Shown piece after piece: positions 15,727 through 20,660 of a stretch of DNA of 20,660 bases. This stretch comes from a virus. The notes below the pieces were generated by a model. The model made no database searches and was not told the DNA's origin. It saw only the letters and a program-made list of their open reading frames with translations. Both the position numbers and the translations under genes were made by a program. Numbering within the stretch: the stretch's first letter is position 1; every line of letters starts with the position of its first letter. The DNA is taken from the IMG/VR virus record IMGVR_UViG_3300025914_000472, positions 1 through 20,660 of that record, one strand, 5' to 3'.

Positions 15727-16670
15727 GAGTTGCAATCCCGTTCACCGGCGTCGATGCTTCTAGCTTCGGCTATGGACGCACTAGGTCGTGCCCGACCTTC
15801 GGCGCGGGCTACGCCGCGTACATGTTCGGCACGGCCATCAACGACGCGCCGACGGTCAACCTGTTCACCGGGGCGAACGATGGGCGTCTGATCGGCACGC
15901 CGGCGTCGATCGGCCTGGTTGGCGGCCCGATGGCGACCGCGTTCAGCGGTGCCATCACCGGAGGCAATCTGCTGACCGTTACCGGCGCGGTGACGGGCGA
16001 CCCCCTGGCGGTCGGTCAAACGATCGAATTGGCGGCGGGTGTTGGCGGCAGTCTCGGCGTCATCTCGTCGCTCGGCACGGGCACCGGTGGCGCCGGCACG
16101 TACAACCTGACCGGCGGGGTCAATAACTCCTCTGCATCAATGCGCGCCTTCACTCGATTTTTCGAGGTTCCCGGCTTCGCGCGAGACATCTTTAACGTCG
16201 GGAGCGCGCTTACGCTGCTGGCCATCTACAAATCGCCGCTCTCCCAAGGCCTTTTGATGGACGACGTGAACGGTGGCAATCTCGGCATGTTGGTGCCAGG
16301 CGCATTCGATGTCCAAACCTTCGGCCGCGACAGCGCCGCCACCGTAGTCAACGTCTCGACCAGTTCCGGTTTCGCTAACGGTGCCACGACCTGGAACATG
16401 GGCGTCTCCGAGTTCAATACGACGACCGCTCAGGGCTTCATCCAGCGGTCAGGCTCAGCGCGCGTGGCTTCGGCTTTCGCAACAACGCGCACCGCTAACC
16501 CGATGGGCATTACGACGCGGAAGCTTCGGACGCATCTCTACACCTCAACGACGCCCGGTGCGACAATCGCCGGCATCGCCATCTATACCAAGATGCTCAG
16601 CAGCGCCGAACTGGACGACGCATTCGTCTTCTGGCGCGACCTCCTTAGCGACGCCGGCGAAGTGCTCTGA
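15723..16670 (+). CDS. Putative receptor-binding/tail protein with LamG-like C-terminus
   Basis: 315 residues, ATG 15723 overlapping the preceding stop (ATGA). Residues 74-142 are a beta module (SGAITGGNLLTVTG, then LGTGTGGAGTYNLTGG) of the type GTGTGGxGTY often found repeated in phage tail proteins; it seems inserted within a larger domain. Residues 145-315 look LamG/concanavalin-like: SALTLLAIYKSPL early, and the closing pattern GIAIYTKMLSSAELDDAF typical of such domains. This suggests a sugar-binding protein tied to the fibre, either a second fibre or a fibre partner. It is the last plus-strand tail gene before the minus-strand cassette and ends only 9 bases from the facing methyltransferase stop. 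The function is inferred. Confidence 0.7.
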   Translation: MRVAIPFTGVDASSFGYGRTRSCPTFGAGYAAYMFGTAINDAPTVNLFTGANDGRLIGTPASIGLVGGPMATAFSGAITGGNLLTVTGAVTGDPLAVGQTIELAAGVGGSLGVISSLGTGTGGAGTYNLTGGVNNSSASMRAFTRFFEVPGFARDIFNVGSALTLLAIYKSPLSQGLLMDDVNGGNLGMLVPGAFDVQTFGRDSAATVVNVSTSSGFANGATTWNMGVSEFNTTTAQGFIQRSGSARVASAFATTRTANPMGITTRKLRTHLYTSTTPGATIAGIAIYTKMLSSAELDDAFVFWRDLLSDAGEVL

Positions 16671-16679
16671 TACGCAGCA

Positions 16680-17504
16680 TCAGGCATACCCATCCGGTAT
16701 AACTAGATAGTCGCCGACGGGAAGGTATTCCTCGGAATGCTGGGCTAACACGGTGCGATTGAGCAGCACGCCCTTGTTGCTGACGAAGCGCATCATTCGG
16801 AAGGGTAGCGGGATGATCTCGGCGAGCGCAGACGTAGCCTGCTTGGGCAGCGTCGTTTCGCTGATTTCCACCCAGATTAACGGGCGGGAGACTTTGATCG
16901 TCTCATGCAAGCCGCGGAGAACGTGCGGCTCGAATCCTTGCACGTCGATCTTCAACGCGTCGATCGTCACGCCAGCTAATTGCTCGTCGCCGACGGCGAT
17001 GTGAGTAGCGAGGCCCTTAGCGTTGTCGAGCTCGCCGGTAAGGAACGTGGAGAGGCCGTGATTGTCGTTGACGAAGATCGGCAGGTCCGCCTCCTCTTCG
17101 CCGAGACCCACCTTGCGCAGTTCTATGTTTGCCCAAGGGTTGATTGCGATATTGCGCTCGATCGCCGGCCAGATTTGAGGGTTAGGCTCAAACGAGATGA
17201 CGCGATCGAAGTGGCGGGCGAAGGCGAGTGCATGATTGCCGATATTCGCGCCGACATCGACTATCGTACCCCTCCGCTTCGCCTGTGCCAGAAAAGGTCC
17301 GATCTTATGCCAATCATAGGCGCCATAGAGGTACGCCTCGCGATCAATCCCGGAGCGTAGATTGCCGGCGAAATTTCCGTGCCGGCCCCGAGATTCGAAT
17401 TCGACATCATGCTTCGCGAGCTTGGTGGCGATCGTTGGCCACCCACGAACACGGCGCATGAAGCTGAGCGATCGTGCGACCTTTGCGGTGAATGGAACTG
17501 TCAT
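16680..17504 (-). CDS. FkbM-family SAM-dependent methyltransferase
   Basis: 274 residues from ATG 17504; the frame is open upstream to a TTG at 17582, but that would overlap the neighbouring gene, so the ATG is preferred. The methyltransferase core is clear: VDVGANIGNHALAFA (about 82-96) for SAM binding, ISFEPN with acidic Glu106, and KIDVQGFEPHVLRG (185-198), the FkbM hallmark. FkbM enzymes O-methylate sugars or natural products, and several act on surface polysaccharide. It is the second gene of a minus-strand pair, 49 bases after the acyltransferase. A 60-base line counted in it (17101-17160) has 33 G/C, lower than the tail genes. Likely role: lysogenic modification of the host surface glycan; the substrate is unknown. 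Confidence 0.88.
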   Translation of the reverse strand: MTVPFTAKVARSLSFMRRVRGWPTIATKLAKHDVEFESRGRHGNFAGNLRSGIDREAYLYGAYDWHKIGPFLAQAKRRGTIVDVGANIGNHALAFARHFDRVISFEPNPQIWPAIERNIAINPWANIELRKVGLGEEEADLPIFVNDNHGLSTFLTGELDNAKGLATHIAVGDEQLAGVTIDALKIDVQGFEPHVLRGLHETIKVSRPLIWVEISETTLPKQATSALAEIIPLPFRMMRFVSNKGVLLNRTVLAQHSEEYLPVGDYLVIPDGYA

Positions 17505-17553
17505 TATTGGCTGCCTATCAAATCGGAATGCGCGAGGCCAACCGGATTCGCAT

Positions 17554-18636
17554 TTACAGCGGCTGCTCAGCGACCTCTTCAATTGCCGACGGCTTCATTT
17601 TGCCACGAGACCTTATCCACTCGCGAGCGGGCTCCTCGAAACAGAGGAACATGATGACCGAGGCCAATACCACGCCAACATATTGAAGCGGAACCAGCCA
17701 CTTATCGGCTCCCAGCAACCAAACCAGGTAGAAGTGGACCGGCTGATGCAGGAGGTAGAGCGAGTAGCTCGCGGCGCCGAGCAAAACGATCGCGCGGTGC
17801 TGCAGCAGCCGGCTTATAAGCGACCCTCGGGCATCCGCTAGCGCAGCGATCAAGAGCGCGGCGAGGGCTGTGACCGCTGAGGCAACCCAAGGCGAGTGGG
17901 ACACGATTAGGACGCCGAGCAGACCTATCGTCGGAACCCAGACCGGTATTGGGAAGGGTCGCCCCTCACGCCTGAAATGCAACTCCCCCACGAGCACCCC
18001 AATCATGAATTCAGGCAGACGGATCAGCGGCGTCGGTACCCACCGGAGCCAATCGAAATACGCAGGATGCAGCGAGAAGAATGCTGAGCTGCCAGTGACA
18101 AAATCGAAAACGATCAAGACCGACAATACGCCCAAAATCACACGGCTGGGCAGGTGCTCAGCGCCTTTGGAAAGGCAGGGAAAACAGACGTAGAAGAACG
18201 CTTCGACGGAGATCGTCCAAGACGGCCCGTTCCAAAGACCAAAGATGGGCCAGGGTGCCGTAATCCACCAGTGCAGCAGAAAGAACTGCGGCACGTCCCG
18301 CCAGTCGTAACGCACGCCCACAAACGGGATCATCACCAAGAGAGTGGCGAAGTAAACCGGATAGATGCGCGCGAATCTTGCAACGGCGAACCTCTTGATC
18401 CAGCCGCGGCCGACCAGCTTCCCGCGGTAGGTGCGGTGCAGGATGAAACCGGACAGCACAAAGAAGAAGGTCACGCCGGTATAGCCGTTCAGCAATAGAG
18501 ATTTGATTATCCCGGGAACGCCGGCCTGGGCTGACATGAACGTCGAGCCGGAGTGATAAAATACTACGAACATAGCGGCGAAGAATCGGATGCTGGTCAG
18601 CGGCCTGATCAGGTCTGGGGTGCGCGACGTCGTCAT
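17554..18636 (-). CDS. Acyltransferase-3 family membrane protein (O-acetyltransferase-like)
   Basis: 360 residues from ATG 18636, the size of a complete acyltransferase-3 domain; the frame extends upstream to 18909 but overlaps the divergent lysis gene, so the internal ATG is chosen. Arg17 and His28 form the R-x10-H pair typical of the family (SIRFFAAMFVVFYH), followed by TGVTFFFVLSGFILHRTY and GPSWTISVEAFFYVCFP. About ten hydrophobic segments are visible, so it sits in the inner membrane. Family members such as Shigella phage Oac and OafA O-acetylate O-antigen sugars and change serotype. A 60-base line counted in it (18061-18120) has 30 G/C. It is first in the minus-strand pair with the FkbM gene. 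Acyl donor and target are inferred. Confidence 0.9.
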   Translation of the reverse strand: MTTSRTPDLIRPLTSIRFFAAMFVVFYHSGSTFMSAQAGVPGIIKSLLLNGYTGVTFFFVLSGFILHRTYRGKLVGRGWIKRFAVARFARIYPVYFATLLVMIPFVGVRYDWRDVPQFFLLHWWITAPWPIFGLWNGPSWTISVEAFFYVCFPCLSKGAEHLPSRVILGVLSVLIVFDFVTGSSAFFSLHPAYFDWLRWVPTPLIRLPEFMIGVLVGELHFRREGRPFPIPVWVPTIGLLGVLIVSHSPWVASAVTALAALLIAALADARGSLISRLLQHRAIVLLGAASYSLYLLHQPVHFYLVWLLGADKWLVPLQYVGVVLASVIMFLCFEEPAREWIRSRGKMKPSAIEEVAEQPL

Positions 18637-18721
18637 GATGGAGCCGTAACCGCTCCGGCGACGCCATGAAAGCCCAGGATCAAAGCGATGGACTCCTCTC
18701 TCAAAGGAAAGACCCTCCCCA
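18637..18721. other. Divergent intergenic region between the surface cassette and lysis genes
   Basis: 85 bases between the minus-strand acyltransferase start and the plus-strand lysis start. It should contain the minus-strand promoter and possibly a plus-strand one; no clear consensus was seen. A GGAGC/GCTCC dyad occurs near 18640-18656. A 19-codon frame, ATG 18666 to TGA 18725, overlaps the next start as ATGA and may be a leader or a gene remnant. Confidence 0.5.
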
Positions 18722-18991
18722 ATGACCATGCCCGCCAAGCCCCCGCCGACCTGGTTGGCGTGGCTTCCCGTCGTCACGACGATCTTCCTGATCGCAGGCT
18801 TTCTATGGGCGGGCGGCGGCAAGATGAACGAACTGGCTGAACACGAACGCCGCCTCACCGCGCTGGAAACCCGGCGCGAGTCCGATGCCGACAAGCTCGA
18901 CAAGATCAATGAGCGGACCGCGCGGATCGAGGCGAAGCTCGAGGTGCTCGTCCCCTCATCCGGCCGAACCAGGATAGGACAACCCCAATGA
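18722..18991 (+). CDS. Small membrane protein with coiled coil, lysis cassette
   Basis: 89 residues, ATG 18722 with AAGGAAAG (18704-18711) upstream; a second in-frame ATG is at 18728. There is one hydrophobic segment at about residues 11-30 (WLAWLPVVTTIFLIAGFLW), then a charged coiled coil at 36-78 (LAEHERRLTALETRR, then INERTARIEAKLEVLV). Many phages carry a protein like this next to the holin. It has some likeness to the XhlA-type haemolysin/holin accessory proteins, though there the membrane segment follows the coiled coil. The next gene starts within its stop. I infer a lysis accessory or membrane-anchor role, not a proven holin. Confidence 0.65.
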   Translation: MTMPAKPPPTWLAWLPVVTTIFLIAGFLWAGGGKMNELAEHERRLTALETRRESDADKLDKINERTARIEAKLEVLVPSSGRTRIGQPQ

Positions 18992-19227
18992 TCGATGCGG
19001 GCTCGATGCTCATTCTCTTCGCCCTGGCGCTAATGATGGTGTCGCCGATCCATGTGACGATCACGCGGCCATCCGCCAGCGCGTCTCGGATCGCGCCGAC
19101 GTTGCGCGGATCGGTCACGCCGGCAGCTGCTGCGTGCGACCTGGGCGAGCTAATCCGGCTGGCCGACGACGCCCTTGCCCCCGACCCGCTGATCCGCGCG
19201 ACTGCCGAGACCTACGACCAAACCTGA
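18988..19227 (+). CDS. Small membrane-associated protein of unknown function
   Basis: 79 residues, ATG 18988 overlapping the preceding TGA (ATGA), which supports a coupled gene. A hydrophobic segment covers about residues 6-24 (SMLILFALALMMVSPIHVTI), and the rest is polar with an acidic helix (DLGELIRLADDALAPDPLIR). No family was recognised. It lies in the lysis cassette between a coiled-coil membrane protein and the holin. It could be a second holin-like or antiholin protein, but one membrane segment alone does not show this. Its stop is 32 bases before the holin start. Confidence 0.5.
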   Translation: MIDAGSMLILFALALMMVSPIHVTITRPSASASRIAPTLRGSVTPAAAACDLGELIRLADDALAPDPLIRATAETYDQT

Positions 19228-19259
19228 CACCCGCGGCGCTGCCGCAAGTGGAGGAAATC

Positions 19260-19544
19260 ATGACCCTGCTACGCAAATGGTGGGCGCCGCTCCGCGCCCG
19301 CCTGATCGACGACGCGCGCCTGTGGTGGCGTTTCTGGAGCATGCGCCTGGCCGCGGCCGGGGCCATCGTCACCGCGTTGGCGCAATGGTTCCCGGACGCC
19401 CTCTCCGCCGCGTGGAACGCGATGCCGTATGACCTGCGGGCCTATCTTCCCGCATCGTTGCTCCACTCGATCCCCGTGATCCTGTTCGTCGCCATCATGG
19501 TGGCGCGGATCGTGGCGCAGAAGAAGGCGATGCCCAATGGCTGA
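19260..19544 (+). CDS. Putative holin
   Basis: 94 residues; ATG 19260 behind a strong GGAGG site (19250-19254). The frame runs back to 19134, but the ribosome site fixes the start. There are two hydrophobic segments, about residues 26-46 (MRLAAAGAIVTALAQWF) and 68-86 (LLHSIPVILFVAIMVARIV), with a basic N-terminus and C-terminal QKK. This matches a small two-helix holin family common in proteobacterial prophages beside GH108 or other lysozymes. The end overlaps the endolysin start by 8 bases. The holin would set lysis timing by permeabilising the inner membrane. Confidence 0.75.
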   Translation: MTLLRKWWAPLRARLIDDARLWWRFWSMRLAAAGAIVTALAQWFPDALSAAWNAMPYDLRAYLPASLLHSIPVILFVAIMVARIVAQKKAMPNG

Positions 19545-20202
19545 AGGCGTCGACAGCTTCGTCGAAAGCGCCGTCGCGGCGCGCGCCGGCTGGGCGAGCA
19601 AGGGCGCTATCGCTGCGGCGGTCGCGGTCATCCTGGCCGGCGTCTATGCCGTCGAGGGCGGCTATGTGAACGACGCCCGCGATCCCGGCGGCGCAACGAG
19701 TTACGGCGTCACCGAGCAGGTCGCTCGCGCCAATGGCTATCGCGGCGACATGCGCCGGTTCCCGCAGCATTGCGACGGCCCCGCGACCATTTGCGCCGAT
19801 GCCGTCTATGTGCGGAGCTACATCGCCGCGCCCGGCTATATGCCGCTGGTGGAGATCGAACCCGCCGTTGCCGGCGAGTTGATCGACACGGCGGTCAATA
19901 TGGGGTCGCGGCGACCCAATCGCTGGTACCGGCTGACGATGAACGTGCTCGGCGGGGCGCGCTTGCCGGACAGCGCTGCGTCGCTTGGCCCTGCCGACAT
20001 CGCAGCCTATCGGATGCTCCAGACAAAGCTTGGCGTCATCCCGGCTTGCACCGCGACGCTCGACGCGCTCGATGCCCGGCAAGCGGCGGAATATCGCCGG
20101 CTGGCCGCCGCCAATCCCAGACTGCGCGCCTTCCTCAAGGGATGGTTACGGAACCGGATCGGCAACGTCGATCGCCGATCCTGCGGCAAGGGAGACGGCT
20201 GA
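19537..20202 (+). CDS. GH108 endolysin with SAR-like N-terminal hydrophobic segment
   Basis: 221 residues, ATG 19537 overlapping the holin end. The muramidase core is clear: EGGYVNDARDPGGATSYGVT with catalytic Glu40, then GELIDTAVNMGS, matching the glyco_hydro_108 family. The C-terminus (ADIAAYRMLQTKLGVI to AAANPRLRAFLKGWLRNR) resembles the PG_binding_3 domain. Residues 23-39 (GAIAAAVAVILAGVYAV) are uncharged and Ala/Gly-rich, directly before Glu40 and preceded by Arg16 and Lys22. That resembles the signal-arrest-release segment of phage 21 and P1 endolysins, although this helix is also part of the GH108 fold. Cytoplasmic export by a holin is the alternative. Confidence 0.9.
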   Translation: MAEGVDSFVESAVAARAGWASKGAIAAAVAVILAGVYAVEGGYVNDARDPGGATSYGVTEQVARANGYRGDMRRFPQHCDGPATICADAVYVRSYIAAPGYMPLVEIEPAVAGELIDTAVNMGSRRPNRWYRLTMNVLGGARLPDSAASLGPADIAAYRMLQTKLGVIPACTATLDALDARQAAEYRRLAAANPRLRAFLKGWLRNRIGNVDRRSCGKGDG

Positions 20203-20660
20203 TGGCCTTTCTCATTTCGCTCGCGCGCGCCTGGAAATGGCCTGGCTGGGCCGCTCGCCTGTTCGGCTGGGCCGTGCCGGTCCTGGTCGCGCTCCTAAGT
20301 GTCGGCGCCATGATCGCGCTGATCTATCACAAGGGCGAAGCCGCCGGCGGGGCGAAGTCCGAGGTGCAGGCCGAGAAGGCACACGCCAAAACCGTCGCCG
20401 CCGCGCGCACCGACGAACGCCAGGCACAAGCAACCGTCGATGCCATCGGCAAACGCGTCGCGGCGGCCGACGACAAGACCGACATTCTCGTCCGAACCAA
20501 GATCAGGGAGATGCACGATGCGCTCGATGCTACGCCGGGCAGGCTTGCCGGCGACCCTAGTTCCGCTGTTCCTGTCGACGCTGACGGCGTGCGGGACCAC
20601 CTCAACGCTCTCATCGTCGATGCGGATCGATCGGCCGACGCTGCCGACGCCGAGCGCTGA
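20202..20660 (+). CDS. Inner-membrane spanin (Rz-like)
   Basis: 152 residues, ATG 20202 sharing a base with the preceding TGA (TGATG). A single membrane segment lies at about 21-42 (FGWAVPVLVALLSVGAMIAL), followed by a long Ala/Lys/Glu-rich coiled coil (residues 47-115) containing QATVDAIGKRVAAADDKTD. This N-in, C-out design is the i-spanin of the Rz/Rz1 pair, which fuses inner and outer membranes at the last stage of lysis. The o-spanin is encoded within its 3' third in another frame. The stop is the last codon of the window. Confidence 0.82.
   Translation: MAFLISLARAWKWPGWAARLFGWAVPVLVALLSVGAMIALIYHKGEAAGGAKSEVQAEKAHAKTVAAARTDERQAQATVDAIGKRVAAADDKTDILVRTKIREMHDALDATPGRLAGDPSSAVPVDADGVRDHLNALIVDADRSADAADAER
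20505..20510 (+). promoter_or_regulatory. Internal ribosome binding site for the embedded o-spanin
   Basis: AGGGAG lies inside the i-spanin gene, 7 bases before ATG 20518, which is in the +1 frame. Its quality supports a real internal translation start. The ATG at 20511 is in the i-spanin frame and too close to use. Confidence 0.65.
20518..20660 (+). CDS. Outer-membrane spanin lipoprotein (Rz1-like), embedded, 3' partial
   Basis: 47 codons in the window, starting at ATG 20518 in the +1 frame of the i-spanin and continuing past the last base. The product has a basic start (MRSMLRRAG), a hydrophobic core (TLVPLFLS) and a lipobox LTAC with Cys25, then a Ser-rich and Pro-containing tail (RPTLPTPSA). 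Signal peptidase II cleavage before Cys25 would give a short outer-membrane lipoprotein, as in Rz1. Nested Rz/Rz1 genes are a known arrangement in phages. The end of the protein is not visible here. Confidence 0.75.
   Translation, partial: MRSMLRRAGLPATLVPLFLSTLTACGTTSTLSSSMRIDRPTLPTPSA

Noticed and set aside
16680-17582. Longer methyltransferase form from TTG 17582
   Set aside because: It would overlap the acyltransferase gene by 29 bases and adds a Cys/Arg-rich stretch unlike FkbM proteins; ATG 17504 fits better.
17554-18909. Longer acyltransferase form extending to 18909
   Set aside because: The extension is antisense to the lysis gene at 18722 and precedes the normal acyltransferase-3 start; ATG 18636 gives the usual length.

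Overview
The window is 20.7 kb of a tailed-phage late region, most likely an integrated prophage, in a GC-rich alphaproteobacterium. The distal tail genes (a DUF2460 protein, a DUF2163/BR0599 protein, an NlpC/P60 peptidase and a large hub protein) follow the order seen in alphaproteobacterial gene transfer agents and related siphophages. I would guess Sphingomonadales, but no gene in the window fixes the host. There is no integrase, terminase, portal, repressor, tRNA, CRISPR or att site.

Layout. 1-4277, plus strand: the end of the head module and the neck and tail-tube genes. These are a major capsid protein with an Ig-like insertion (5' end outside the window), a terminator, a small protein, a head-tail connector, an HK97 gp10-like protein, a putative tail terminator, a second small protein, a second terminator and the major tail protein. 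4279-7609: the tail assembly chaperone pair, joined by an apparent programmed -1 frameshift, then an 882-residue tape measure protein. 7648-8346, minus strand: a lower-GC gene for a secreted protein, inserted in the tail operon like a moron. 8623-13569: the distal tail and hub module, mostly joined by ATGA overlaps, ending in a hub protein with a carbohydrate-binding-like module and a polyglycine C-terminus. 13603-16670: two host-recognition proteins, one a tail fibre with SGNH-esterase-like motifs and the other with a C-terminal LamG-like domain. 16680-18636, minus strand: a lower-GC cassette of an acyltransferase-3 membrane protein and an FkbM methyltransferase, probably surface-modifying lysogenic conversion genes. 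18722-20660: the lysis cassette, with two small membrane proteins, a holin, a GH108 endolysin with a SAR-like N-terminus, an i-spanin, and an o-spanin lipoprotein embedded in the i-spanin gene in another frame and running off the window.

How it fits together. The plus-strand genes form one long late transcription unit, with translational coupling at many junctions (2280, 2765, 4961, 10145, 10570, 15723, 18988, 19537, 20202). Both minus-strand cassettes are AT-richer than the structural genes and sit at module boundaries. One suggestive idea is that the phage carries a putative tail-borne esterase beside a putative O-acyltransferase, so the lysogen may add the decoration that its own virion removes. 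Assignments rest on motifs and gene order read by eye; no database search was run.
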